Origin: Leptolyngbya sp. 'hensonii'
Lineage (GTDB): Bacteria > Cyanobacteriota > Cyanobacteriia > GCF-001939115
Reading direction: 5' to 3'
Length of the DNA: 64,000 bases
Assembly: GCF_001939115.1 (NCBI RefSeq)
Contig: NZ_MQTZ01000001.1
Coordinates: forward strand, 24,077-88,076
Below the pieces are notes generated by a model. That model worked only from the letters and a program-made list of their open reading frames with translations, was not told where the DNA came from and made no database searches. Numbering within the stretch: the stretch's first letter is position 1; each line of letters begins with the position of its first letter. Shown in pieces: positions 26,454-36,133 of the stretch. Both the position numbers and the translations under genes were made by a program.

Positions 26454-27359
26454 TCAGGCAGCGGCTGTCGCCAAAGTTGGTGCATCCATCTCTGGTCCAG
26501 CTTCCCGTAACCGCAGATAGAAGCCGTAGTAGGCTTCGACAAAGCGTTCTGGATGGAAGGGAATGCGGCAGGTTCGATCGATTTCCCAGCTATCCACCAG
26601 TTCGTAACCCAGGGCAGTCAGGGAAGCAATGAATTGCTCCTGGTTTTGGATCTTGTAAGGAACGTAAGACTCAAGCAGGCTCTGCAGAGTGATATATTCC
26701 GGACCGTCATAGAAGGGCACATGATGAATAATCAGATGATGGGGTTTGGCGGTCAGTTGTCCCAGCAATTCGGCCAGGGAGGGTTCGATATATTGCAGTG
26801 CCCCACAGGTCAGGTAAATATCCGACCCCTCTGCGTCGCTAGCCTGGGTCGTATAAGACAGCCCCGGACTGGTCACATGCTGCAGAACTTCATTCCCAGC
26901 CCGAACCGCTTCTGGCAGGTCACAGACCTTCCAGGTTAAATCGGTTGGGTAGGGAATATAGGTTCGGTAGGCATAGTAGCTGTAGCCAGTATTCCCCCCC
27001 AAGTCAAACAGGCTGGAACTCTTGGAGAAAGCTTCCCGCAACCAGACCAACACAGGATAGTCGATCGGCTGAAACTTATGAATTCGAGCTACTTCCTCAG
27101 CACTGATCGGGGTTTGCTGATGGTACTCACCATAGAACTCAGGCAAGTTATAACTACTGGCCGTCCGCTGCGGAATTGCCCCCATCGCCTGACTGAAGGA
27201 GCGAAACACCCCCCGACAACTGGCACAACTTCTGGGGAACACCCAGTAGTGCAGGTAAGCGTCTCCCACGATCGGAATATTAATGAATAGATCGCGCAAG
27301 CCCTTTTTCCAGTTTTTAGCTTTCTTCTTGCTCCGGGTTGTCGATCGTTGTGCTTGCAT
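26454..27359 (-). CDS. TIGR04325-type SAM-dependent methyltransferase
   Basis: 301 aa. Basic N-terminus, then FYGEYHQQTPISAEEVARI, a SAM-binding glycine motif SSLFDLGGNTGYSYYAYRTY (about residue 115), a VCDLPEAVRAGNEVL acidic loop and DIYLTCGALQYIEPSL. This combination is the signature of methyltransferases of the TIGR04325 family, often found in polysaccharide and secondary-metabolite loci. It sits between the PKS-NRPS gene (51 bp) and the proline-module gene, in the same direction, so it is probably a tailoring enzyme for the peptide: O- or N-methylation of the free amine, or of the chain. Site and timing are not readable. Confidence 0.8.
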   Translation of the reverse strand: MQAQRSTTRSKKKAKNWKKGLRDLFINIPIVGDAYLHYWVFPRSCASCRGVFRSFSQAMGAIPQRTASSYNLPEFYGEYHQQTPISAEEVARIHKFQPIDYPVLVWLREAFSKSSSLFDLGGNTGYSYYAYRTYIPYPTDLTWKVCDLPEAVRAGNEVLQHVTSPGLSYTTQASDAEGSDIYLTCGALQYIEPSLAELLGQLTAKPHHLIIHHVPFYDGPEYITLQSLLESYVPYKIQNQEQFIASLTALGYELVDSWEIDRTCRIPFHPERFVEAYYGFYLRLREAGPEMDAPTLATAAA

Positions 27360-27410
27360 TTGAGAGTTTTCCTCCAGGGTATGAACTGATCAGATGATTG
27401 TGAACGCGCA

Positions 27411-30400
27411 TCAGGAGACAGTGCCGACTTTGAGATATTTGCCGGGGCGATCGGGATCGGGAATGTACCAGGCCGGATTCCCCTCCGGATCCTTACCCAA
27501 GCGCGCCCCCGGTTGGGGAGGGCGATTGCGATCGAAGGTCGTCTGGCCGTTGCTAGCCCCGTTGGCTCCATCGGCCACCGTGGCTCCAGGCAGAAATCCG
27601 GCCATCTGCAATTCGGCCACGCTGTCTTTGAACGCCCGGATCACCCGCTCAATTTCTTCCTCTGTGTGGGAAAGGGTGAAGAAACAGGGACGGTGGTCCC
27701 AAACATGCACACCCTTTTCCCGCAACAGATAGAACAGCAATTGGGCGTAGGGCAACTCATGGGGATAGGTGATGTAGAACAGGGAGCTGAAGTGGGCGAT
27801 CTTGACCGGAGCAGCCACCCGCTCAAAATGCTGGTTCAGGTGGGTGGCGAATTTGTGAACTTTTTCAGCCAGGGATTTTTGGGCTTCTGGGCCAATCTCT
27901 TTCAGCTTGGTCAGCACTGCGCCCGCAGCCGCCAAGGCCATTGGATGTCGGACGAAGGTTCCCGCAAAGAAGGTCACCCCAACTTCCGGAATGGAATCAT
28001 CCCCAAACTGCCAGAAGCCACCGTCCAGGGCATCCATGTATTCGGACTTACCCGCCAAGATGCCGATCGGTAAGCCCCCCCCAACGACCTTGCCGTAGGT
28101 GGCCATATCCGCCCGGATATTGAAATATGCCTGGGCTCCGCCGGGGTGAACCCGGAAGCCTGTCACCACCTCATCGAAGATGAAGGCCGTTCCCGATCGC
28201 TCAGTCAATTGGCGCAGATCTTGGAGAAACTCCCGGGGCTGCAAATCCGGGTCCCGGCTGCGGACCGGCTCCACCAGAATGGCCGCTAGGTCATCGGCCT
28301 GATTCCGCAGGATTTCCAGGGCTTCCGGGGTGCCGTAATCCAGCACCAGCAGATTCTCAAACATGGAAGGCATAATCCCAGGAGCAGCGGGCAGGGTTCT
28401 CAGCTTGGGTCCCGGTCGATACAGCACCTCATCAAAGGTACCGTGGTAATCCCCAGAGAAGGTGGCTACCAGACTGCGTCCAGTCACAGTTCGGGCCAGA
28501 CGTAACGTGGCCATCACCGCCTCCGAACCCGTGTTGCAGAAGGCCACCCGATCCATACCCGTAAATTCTGTAATCATCTTGGCCACCTGACCCGCCAGGG
28601 GGGTCTGGGGACCAATTTCAATCCCTTTTTCCATCTGGGCAATGACGGCTTGGGTGACAAAGTCCGGGTTCCAGCCAAAGAAGTTGAGACCAAACCCATT
28701 GGTCAAATCAATGTAATCATTGCCATCCACATCCCAGAGGTGGGAGCCTGCCGATCGATCGGTGACGATCGGATAAACCATTTCCTTGAGCTGGGGCGTA
28801 AACCCGGACACGGTGCGGGGATCAGCCAGATAGCGCCGATGCTCCTGGGCTTGCCGCTTCGACTCCGCCGTGCGAGCCGTATAGCGGGCAATCATCCGAT
28901 CCAGAGCCGCCTGTTGCTCTGCTGTCAGGACGGCTGCATTCGCCTTCTCAATCCGGGCCCCCGGACCCGATAGCTTTTTCGGTTTGGGTTCGGCGGGAGG
29001 CTCTGCCACCGGGGCACTGGCGGTGGCCACGGGAACAGCAGGACTCACCGCCGGAGCCGGAGCAGGCAGGGGAACGGAAGCAGGCAGAGCCGGAGCAGCA
29101 CCGACCTGACGCAGCAATTCCAGTTGCTGCGTCATCAGGTGCAGTTGCTGGGCCACCACGGTTTCGATCGCTCCGACAGCAGCCGGATTCAGAACGGGGG
29201 CAGGGGCAGCAACCGGAGGAACGGGGCTGCTGCTAAGAGGGAGTTCAGGGGAGGCAGTCATCGCAGGAGTCACCGGGGCGGGGGAGGCTAGAGGAACAGG
29301 AGCAGCGGGTGGCAGGGCGGCAGGTGCTGGAGCGGGGAATGCATCAGCAGGTAAGGCCCGATCGATAAACTCGGCCAGGGTGTCCAGGGTGGGGCACTCT
29401 TCTAACAGATGGCGGAAGGTGATCGTGATCTTAAATTTTTTCTTCAAAGCCAGGGCCACCTGGGTGAGGGAGAGGGAATCCTGTCCTAATTCCAGGAAGG
29501 TGATGTCCCCATCTGCTGCTGCCATTTCCAGGCCGGAGGTGGCTTCAAAAACTTCTTGCAGAATGGGGATCAGGCGCTGTTTACGAGGGTCTGTCATAAC
29601 TTGGGGTTGAGCTTCAGGTTGAGGGTCTGCCGGTCTGGATGGAAAGAGCGGTTCAGGTTGAGCCGGGGCAGGAGGCGGCGCAGGCAGCTCTGGACTTGGG
29701 GGAGCCGGTTCAGCGATCGCGAGTTTTGGATCAACCCAGTACCGCTGCCGCTCGAAGGGATAGGTGGGCAGGGGGAGACGGTGACGATGTTCATCCGCGT
29801 AAAAACTCCGCCAGTCGATCGTCACCCCCGCCAGCCAGAGCTGACCGATCGCCTGGAGCAGGGCCAGCCATTCCCCATCCTCCTCCGCCGTGCTGCCCAG
29901 GGAGGAGAGGGCGACCTGCCGCTTGACCTCTTTAGCTTGCTGGCGAGCCAGGGTGGCTGCCGTGGTCCGGGGACCCACCTCCAGCAAGACTCGCTCTGGC
30001 TGCTGCCAGAGAGTCTGGACTCCTTCTGCAAAGCGGACGGTAGCCCGGAGGTGATTGGCCCAGTAAAGGGGATCGGTGGCTTGGTCTGCGGTGATCCAGT
30101 CGGCGGTTACCGTGGACACGAAGGGAATCTGCGGTGGGGACAGGTGCACAGTCCTGACCAGGGCCGCAAAGGGCTCCACGATCGGGTCCATCATGGGGGA
30201 GTGAAACGCATGGGAAGTATGCAGGGGCTTACAAATAATCTCCTCTGCTTCCAGAGCCTGCTGCAGGGTGGCGATCGCCTCGGCGGGGCCGGAGACCACA
30301 CAGAGGGACGGGCCGTTGATGGCGGCGATGGATAGGTCCGGGCTGAGTCTCTGGGCCACCGTAGCTGCCGGAAGCCGTACCGAGAGCATGGCCCCGGGCG

Positions 30401-33400
30401 GCAATTCCCACATCAAGCGGCCCCGGGCTGCCACCAGTTGCAGGGTGTCGGCCAGGGAGAACACCCCAGCCACACAGGCGGAGACGAATTCCCCAATACT
30501 GTGGCCGATCGTGGCTGCGGGCTTCAACCCCCAGCTCTGCCACAGTTGGGCCAGGGCGTATTCGATCGTGAACAGAGCGGGTTGGGTGTACACCGTCTGG
30601 CGTAACAGGGCGGCAGCGGCCTCACTATTGCCTGCTGCTGGATAGAGTACCTGACGCAAATCCTGATCCAAATAGGGACGTAGCAACTCAGCGCACTCAT
30701 CTACCGTCGCCCGGAAGACCGGCTCCCGATCGTACAGATTTCGCCCCATGTTGACGTACTGGGAGCCCTGACCGGGAAACATGAAGACCACCTCAGGCTG
30801 GCGCAGTTCCGTCTGGCGGGTGCCCGTGCGGGTGGGGTCCAGGCTATCCAGGAGTTGAACCCCCTCTTCTCGGTTGCGGCAGACGACGAAACGCCGGTGG
30901 TTAAAGGCTTTGCGCCCCACCTGCAAGGTATGGGCCACATCCGCTAGGTTCAGGGCAGGGTGCTGGTGCAGGGTCTGCTTCAGATTGGCTGTAGCCTGAG
31001 CCAGGGCCGTCTCGGATCGGGCTGACAGCAGGAGCAGGTGAACAGGACGGGCTGGGCTGGAAGCCAGCGGCTGCGGAGCCTCCTCCAGGATCACATGGGC
31101 ATTGGTGCCGCCTACCCCAAAAGAGCTGACCCCTGCCCGACGTGGGGTTTCACCCCGTTCCCAGGGGGTGAGGGCCGCATTCACATAGAAAGGGCTGTGG
31201 GCAAAGTCAATTTCCGGATTGGGGGCCTCGAAAAACAAGGTGGGCGGGATCTGGCCATGTTTCAAAGCCAAGGCCGTCTTGATCAGCCCAGCCACCCCGG
31301 CAGCAGCCACCAGATGGCCCATGTTGCTCTTAATCGAACCCACGGCACAGAACTGGGTGGCCATGGTTTGGGTTCGAAAGGCCTGGGTCAGTGCTTCGAT
31401 TTCGATCGGATCCCCCAGAGGGGTGGCCGTACCATGGGTTTCAACATAGGTCACCGTTTCCGGATGCACCCCCGCACTGGCCTGGGCCATCAAAATTGCC
31501 TCGGCCTGACCCTGCACGCTGGGGGCGGTGAAGCTGACCTTATCAGCCCCATCATTGTTCATGCCGACCCCTTTGATCACAGCATAGATGGTGTCCCCAT
31601 CAGCCAGGGCATCGGCCAGCCGCTTCAGGACGACTAGCCCAGCACCGTTGTTGAACGTGGTGCCCTGGGCCTTGGCATCAAAGGGACGACAATGGCCATC
31701 AGGAGAGAGCATACCGCCTTCCTGATACAGGTAGCCTGTGTTCTGGGGGGTATTCACAGAAATGCCCCCCGCTAGGGCAAGATCACAATGGTGACTGAGC
31801 AGCCCCTGGAAAGCATGAATCACCGCCACCAGCGATGTCGAACAGGCGGTGTTAATACTGACGCTGGGACCCCGCAGGTTGAGCTTATAGGAGGTGCGGG
31901 TGGTGACAAAGTCCTTCTCGTTGGCCAGCATGGTCTGGAAGGCTCCCAGCCGGTTGACGATTTCCGGACGGCCACAGATGTGGCGCTCAAAGTAGGTATT
32001 CTGACCAGAACCGGCATAGAGCCCAATCAACCCGTCATACTGTTCCGGGGTATATCCAGCATCGTCCAGGGCCGTCTGAGCCAGTTCCAGAAATAGCCGG
32101 GCCTGGGGGTCCATCACTTCCGCCTCCCGGGGGCTAATGCCAAAAAATGCCGCATCGAAAGTCTCTGCCCCCTGGATAATCCCTTTGACCCGCACGTAGT
32201 CGGGATCCTGACGCAATTCTGGATCAACGCTGGGATCAATTTCTGTGGGATCGAAGCGAGTGACGGTCTCCTTCCCGGCACAAAGGTTTTGCCACAGCTC
32301 CGCCACCGTATCGGCACCGGGGAATCGCCCCACCATGCCAATGATGGCGACCCCATCCAGGGCGGTTTTTGCTTCAGGATCGGGGGTGCGATCGCCCCAG
32401 TTTCGGGATCGGGCACGGCGCTGCAGGGGCCGATCGGTCTGCTGCCCTTCCGCCTGCTGGACCAGATAGCGGGCCAGGGTGCGGATGGTGGGATACTCAT
32501 ACAGCTTCACGGTCCGGAGGGTATAACCCAGCTGTTTCTGAATTCGGGTGACCGTTTGCAGAGCCAGGAGTGAGGTTCCCCCCAGGTCGAAAAAGTTGTC
32601 TTCCACCCCAACCCGGCCCAAGCCCAGCAGGCCACACCAGAGATCGGCCAGGGTCTGTTCCAGGGGAGTGCCGGGAGCCACATATCCAGCAGCAATGCTG
32701 TCCTGGACAGGGGAGGGTAGCGCCCGTCGATCGGCCTTGCCATTGGGGGTCAGGGGAATTTTCTCCAGCACCATCAGGGCACTGGGGACCATATACTCGG
32801 CCAAATGCTCATGCAGGTATGCTTTTAACTGGCTAGGGCTGGGGGATTGGCCCTCCTGGGCCGTAATGTAGGCCACCAGTTGCTTATTGCCGGGGGTGTC
32901 TTCCCGCAGGATCACCACCGCATCCCGCACAGACCCATGCCGACCCAGCACCGTTTCAATTTCACCCAGCTCGATCCGGTAGCCCCGCAGCTTAATCTGG
33001 TTGTCACGTCGGCCAATAAATTCGATCGTGCCATCCGACAAGTAGCGGACCAGATCCCCCGTTTTATAGAGGCGATCGACAGGATTGGCACTGAAAGGAT
33101 TGGGGATAAACCGCTCCTCGGTCAGATCCGGACGGTTGAGGTATTCCCGGGCCAGCCCCGCGCCACCGATATAGAGTTCACCGGGCACCCCGATCGGCAC
33201 CGGCTCGAGGGTTGCATCCAGGATATAGACCTGGGTGTTGGAGATGGGTCTGCCGATCGGAATCGACGTGAGGGACGCCGGGAGAGGATACGGAATCCGG
33301 TGACAGCAGGTAAACGTGGTGCTTTCCGTAGGACCGTAGCCATTGATCAACTGAGTGCCCGGTAGTTTTTCCTGGGCCAGCCGGATGTGGGCCACGGACA

Positions 33401-35048
33401 GGGCTTCGCCCCCCGTCAACAATTCCTGCACGCCCTGCAGAGTTTCCGGTGCTTCCGTGATGATGGTGTTGAACAGGGCTGCGGTCAGCCACAGAGTGGT
33501 GACGCCATAGTTGCGAATGACGCTTCCCAGATCGGCGGGATCGGGCAGACCATTGCCCGGAAACAACACACAGCAACCCCCATGGAGCAAAGCCCCCCAA
33601 ATTTCCAGGGTAGCAGCATCAAAGGAAATCGGAGCCAGTTGCAGCAGGGTCTGGTTACCGTCCAGACAGGTATAGTTGGCTCCAAACACGAGGCGGAGCA
33701 CCCCTCGATGGGGGACGGCCACCCCTTTGGGCCGTCCCGTGGACCCGGAGGTGTAATTGATATAAGCCAGGGCATCGCTGCTGACCAGACAGGAGATTGG
33801 CTCAACCTGACCCTGGGCTGTGGTCCCCCAATCGGCATCCAGGCAAAGAACCTGAGCCTGATGGGGAGGCAGGTGGGGCAGCAACGAGGTCTGGGTCAGG
33901 AGCACTGAAGCCTGGGTATCCTCTAGCATCCAGGCCAGCCGATCCTGAGGATAGGCGGGATCCAGGGGCACATAAACGCCACCGGCCTTAAGAATACCGA
34001 TCGTGGCTACGATCAGTTCGATCGCCCGTTCCATCGCCAGAGCGACGAAGGTACCCGAAGTCACCCCCAGATGCTGCAACTGAGCTGCCAGTAAATCAGC
34101 CCGCCGATTCAGTTCCTGATAGGTAATCGAGACGGCCTGCCCGGCCCCGATCGTCGGCAGGATAACGGCGATGGCCTCCGGGGTCCGGGCGACCTGTTGC
34201 TCGAAAATCCGATGGATTGACTGATCGGCAGGATAGGGAACCTGGGTCTGATTCCATTCCTCCAGGAGTTGGTGCCGTTCGGCAGCCGTCAGGAGGGTAA
34301 GTTTCTCCAGGGGCTGATGCGGATTGACCACCATGCTCTCCAGCAGAGTCTGCAGGTGACCCAGCAACCGGGCAATCGTAGCGGCTTCAAATCGTTGGCG
34401 ATCGTAGCAAACTTGCAGTTCGGCGCTGGCCTCGGCCACCAGCAGGGCCAGGGGAATCCCATTCTGCTCTGCCAGGGTCTGCTCTGTCTGGAACAGGACG
34501 ACAGTCTCAAACAGGGGACTGGCAGCCGCAATGCCGCTCCAGGCTTGTAGTTGAGTCGGAGAGGCAAGGCCATACTTCTGCAAGGACTGCCCCAGAGCCT
34601 GCAGGTCTTGCAGCCAGGGCAACAGGAGCGTGCCAGCAGGAACGGCAATTTTTAGGGGCAGCAGGGTGGCCAGTTCTCGATCGGTCGCAGCAGGGGGGGC
34701 CGCCACACCAAAACATACGGTCTCCTCACTACTGTAGCGATGGAGGAGTAAGGCCCAGGCCCCCAGGCATAGAACCTCCAGAGTCAGCCCCTGTGCCTGT
34801 GCCAGGGCTTTCAAGGGACCGATGAGCTCGGGAAAGGGATGCAAAACCTGGCTATCGTAGTCAACCGGAGAACCGTCCGTTCTGGGTTGGCGGCGGTCAA
34901 CCACCAGAGGAGTCATGCTGGTTCCAGAGAGATAGGATGCCCAGAAATGATCTGGGGCAGGTGCCTCTGATCCAAGACGTGATAACACAATCTGGGGATG
35001 CCCCTCTGAGTAAGAACTGTTCATGTCGGTATTGCCCCTGTCTCGCAT
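27411..35048 (-). CDS. Hybrid NRPS/PKS: half-C - A - PCP - KS - AT - ACP - aminotransferase
   Basis: 2545 aa; ATG with AGGAG six bases upstream. Residues about 30-270 resemble only the C-terminal half of a condensation domain (no HHxxxDG). A domain about 275-790 is intact (YTSGSTGRPKG, YKTGDL, NGKADR), and its pocket code reads D-A-L-W-L-G-G-T-F-K, similar to valine-type codes. PCP Ser is in LGGTSLL (about 825). The KS has Cys in NTACSTSL and both His (ETHGTATPLGD, KSNMGHL). The AT has GHSIGE and HAFH, indicating malonyl-CoA. ACP is LGQDSLS (about 1855), followed by an Ala/Pro-rich linker. The aminotransferase (about 2060-2480) is of glutamate-1-semialdehyde type, with FDEVVTGFR and the PLP lysine in YGKVVGGGLP. 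No ketoreductase is present, so the beta-keto group is probably replaced directly by an amine. Confidence 0.93.
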   Translation of the reverse strand: MRDRGNTDMNSSYSEGHPQIVLSRLGSEAPAPDHFWASYLSGTSMTPLVVDRRQPRTDGSPVDYDSQVLHPFPELIGPLKALAQAQGLTLEVLCLGAWALLLHRYSSEETVCFGVAAPPAATDRELATLLPLKIAVPAGTLLLPWLQDLQALGQSLQKYGLASPTQLQAWSGIAAASPLFETVVLFQTEQTLAEQNGIPLALLVAEASAELQVCYDRQRFEAATIARLLGHLQTLLESMVVNPHQPLEKLTLLTAAERHQLLEEWNQTQVPYPADQSIHRIFEQQVARTPEAIAVILPTIGAGQAVSITYQELNRRADLLAAQLQHLGVTSGTFVALAMERAIELIVATIGILKAGGVYVPLDPAYPQDRLAWMLEDTQASVLLTQTSLLPHLPPHQAQVLCLDADWGTTAQGQVEPISCLVSSDALAYINYTSGSTGRPKGVAVPHRGVLRLVFGANYTCLDGNQTLLQLAPISFDAATLEIWGALLHGGCCVLFPGNGLPDPADLGSVIRNYGVTTLWLTAALFNTIITEAPETLQGVQELLTGGEALSVAHIRLAQEKLPGTQLINGYGPTESTTFTCCHRIPYPLPASLTSIPIGRPISNTQVYILDATLEPVPIGVPGELYIGGAGLAREYLNRPDLTEERFIPNPFSANPVDRLYKTGDLVRYLSDGTIEFIGRRDNQIKLRGYRIELGEIETVLGRHGSVRDAVVILREDTPGNKQLVAYITAQEGQSPSPSQLKAYLHEHLAEYMVPSALMVLEKIPLTPNGKADRRALPSPVQDSIAAGYVAPGTPLEQTLADLWCGLLGLGRVGVEDNFFDLGGTSLLALQTVTRIQKQLGYTLRTVKLYEYPTIRTLARYLVQQAEGQQTDRPLQRRARSRNWGDRTPDPEAKTALDGVAIIGMVGRFPGADTVAELWQNLCAGKETVTRFDPTEIDPSVDPELRQDPDYVRVKGIIQGAETFDAAFFGISPREAEVMDPQARLFLELAQTALDDAGYTPEQYDGLIGLYAGSGQNTYFERHICGRPEIVNRLGAFQTMLANEKDFVTTRTSYKLNLRGPSVSINTACSTSLVAVIHAFQGLLSHHCDLALAGGISVNTPQNTGYLYQEGGMLSPDGHCRPFDAKAQGTTFNNGAGLVVLKRLADALADGDTIYAVIKGVGMNNDGADKVSFTAPSVQGQAEAILMAQASAGVHPETVTYVETHGTATPLGDPIEIEALTQAFRTQTMATQFCAVGSIKSNMGHLVAAAGVAGLIKTALALKHGQIPPTLFFEAPNPEIDFAHSPFYVNAALTPWERGETPRRAGVSSFGVGGTNAHVILEEAPQPLASSPARPVHLLLLSARSETALAQATANLKQTLHQHPALNLADVAHTLQVGRKAFNHRRFVVCRNREEGVQLLDSLDPTRTGTRQTELRQPEVVFMFPGQGSQYVNMGRNLYDREPVFRATVDECAELLRPYLDQDLRQVLYPAAGNSEAAAALLRQTVYTQPALFTIEYALAQLWQSWGLKPAATIGHSIGEFVSACVAGVFSLADTLQLVAARGRLMWELPPGAMLSVRLPAATVAQRLSPDLSIAAINGPSLCVVSGPAEAIATLQQALEAEEIICKPLHTSHAFHSPMMDPIVEPFAALVRTVHLSPPQIPFVSTVTADWITADQATDPLYWANHLRATVRFAEGVQTLWQQPERVLLEVGPRTTAATLARQQAKEVKRQVALSSLGSTAEEDGEWLALLQAIGQLWLAGVTIDWRSFYADEHRHRLPLPTYPFERQRYWVDPKLAIAEPAPPSPELPAPPPAPAQPEPLFPSRPADPQPEAQPQVMTDPRKQRLIPILQEVFEATSGLEMAAADGDITFLELGQDSLSLTQVALALKKKFKITITFRHLLEECPTLDTLAEFIDRALPADAFPAPAPAALPPAAPVPLASPAPVTPAMTASPELPLSSSPVPPVAAPAPVLNPAAVGAIETVVAQQLHLMTQQLELLRQVGAAPALPASVPLPAPAPAVSPAVPVATASAPVAEPPAEPKPKKLSGPGARIEKANAAVLTAEQQAALDRMIARYTARTAESKRQAQEHRRYLADPRTVSGFTPQLKEMVYPIVTDRSAGSHLWDVDGNDYIDLTNGFGLNFFGWNPDFVTQAVIAQMEKGIEIGPQTPLAGQVAKMITEFTGMDRVAFCNTGSEAVMATLRLARTVTGRSLVATFSGDYHGTFDEVLYRPGPKLRTLPAAPGIMPSMFENLLVLDYGTPEALEILRNQADDLAAILVEPVRSRDPDLQPREFLQDLRQLTERSGTAFIFDEVVTGFRVHPGGAQAYFNIRADMATYGKVVGGGLPIGILAGKSEYMDALDGGFWQFGDDSIPEVGVTFFAGTFVRHPMALAAAGAVLTKLKEIGPEAQKSLAEKVHKFATHLNQHFERVAAPVKIAHFSSLFYITYPHELPYAQLLFYLLREKGVHVWDHRPCFFTLSHTEEEIERVIRAFKDSVAELQMAGFLPGATVADGANGASNGQTTFDRNRPPQPGARLGKDPEGNPAWYIPDPDRPGKYLKVGTVS

Positions 35049-35086
35049 GCTACACTCCTGGTCTGGAATAGTATGCCCACCTGAAC

Positions 35087-35108
35087 CGCAGAATAAAAAA
35101 TTTCTGCG
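35087..35108. promoter_or_regulatory. Inverted repeat in the divergent NRPS/YdcF promoter region
   Basis: CGCAGAA-taaaaaat-TTCTGCG has perfect 7-bp arms and an AT-rich 8-bp centre, 39 bp upstream of the first NRPS/PKS start and 68 bp upstream of the divergent YdcF gene. Position and symmetry fit an operator controlling either or both transcripts; no regulator gene is adjacent. Confidence 0.4.
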
Positions 35109-35175
35109 TTTTAACTGAGATAGTTCCTCTCCTTAAGGTAGTAGGGTCCGTAAATTCCCTACAATCTTTTTCGGA

Positions 35176-35973
35176 ATGAATTTAGGTCTTCTTCAAAAAG
35201 TTCCCGATCTTCCTGAAGATTACTTAAAGCCTGGGGAAAAGCGCAATCTTTACATTTCTATGGAAGCTCTGATTGGATTGGTCCTGCTCTGGATCGGATG
35301 GCTCCTCAGCCCCCGGAAATGGCGACAGCGGCTGCAGGTTCCGTTTATCATTATTGCTCTGGTATGGGTTCTGGCGTCTCCGGTGGGCCTGACAATCACC
35401 CTCTGGGGGCTAACAGCGCCCCTGCCAGGAGACCCAGGAGAACCCGTAGACGCGATCGTCCTCCTGGGTCGGGGGGATCCAACCCGTGATTACCGTGCCG
35501 CTGCAGCCCAGAGCCTGTGGCAGGCCAGACGTGCATCCCGAATTTTCGCCAGTGGAATGCTTGATGCCCGGATGCTTGTTCAAACCCTTGAGGAAATTGG
35601 CATCCCCGGATCCAGTCTGGCGGGGGAAGAGTGTTCCCAATCGACCGAAGAGAATGCTGCTTTTACCAATGCTGTCCTGCGCCCCCAGGGTATCCAGAGG
35701 ATTTTGCTGGTCACCGATGGCCCCCACATGCTGCGATCGTTCCACATTTTTCGCAGTTTTGGCTTTCAGGTCATCCCGCATCCCCTGGCTCTGCCTGCCC
35801 AACTGTCTTATCCAGCGCGCTGGGGTGTTGTCCTGCGGGAATCCCTGGCCTTAATCAAGTCCTTTTTCTCAGGACAGTTTAAACTGCAACCCTTGGAGCA
35901 TTTGCAAACTTCGCCAGAAGTAACCCAGAAGATTCAGGCTTGGGGTTGTCTGGTCAAGGGGAAAGGATCATAG
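35176..35973 (+). CDS. YdcF/DUF218 family membrane protein
   Basis: 265 aa. Two hydrophobic helices near the N-terminus (about 32-45, 55-72), then a DUF218 domain: PVDAIVLLGRGDPTRDYRAA, RRASRIFASGM, CSQSTEENAAFTNAVLR and RILLVTDGPHMLRSFHIF. The family includes ElyC, SanA and YdcF, implicated in envelope or lipid-carrier metabolism, and is frequent at the edge of exopolysaccharide loci. It is divergent from the NRPS genes and probably the first gene of the polysaccharide region. Confidence 0.85.
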   Translation: MNLGLLQKVPDLPEDYLKPGEKRNLYISMEALIGLVLLWIGWLLSPRKWRQRLQVPFIIIALVWVLASPVGLTITLWGLTAPLPGDPGEPVDAIVLLGRGDPTRDYRAAAAQSLWQARRASRIFASGMLDARMLVQTLEEIGIPGSSLAGEECSQSTEENAAFTNAVLRPQGIQRILLVTDGPHMLRSFHIFRSFGFQVIPHPLALPAQLSYPARWGVVLRESLALIKSFFSGQFKLQPLEHLQTSPEVTQKIQAWGCLVKGKGS

Positions 35974-35990
35974 GGAGCTGGTTACTGGAT

Positions 35991-36133
35991 TTAGGATTGT
36001 GGATTAAATAACCTGGATTTCTTCAGTCCTCACCCCCAACCCCCAACCCCTCCCCCTCTCCCAAATTTGGGAGAGGGGGCAGGGGGGTGAGGGCAATCAG
36101 GAGTTTGGCACTTTATTTAATTCTCGTTCCTTA
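35991..36133. repeat. MITE-like element, copy 2 (28-bp perfect palindrome core)
   Basis: Left end 35991-36011 is TTAGGATTGTGGATTAAATA(A). The right end 36113-36133 is the reverse complement of TAAGGAACGAGAATTAAATA(A). The core contains a perfect 28-bp palindrome at 36052-36079 (CCCCCTCTCCCAAA and its complement). The stop codon of the minus-strand glycosyltransferase at 36131-36133 is the last triplet of the element. The palindrome may terminate both converging transcripts. Confidence 0.5.

Noticed and set aside
36052..36079. 28-bp palindrome as a simple intrinsic terminator only
   Set aside because: It has no T-run on either side and lies between matching inward-facing ends, so an element core is a better primary description; it may still aid termination.
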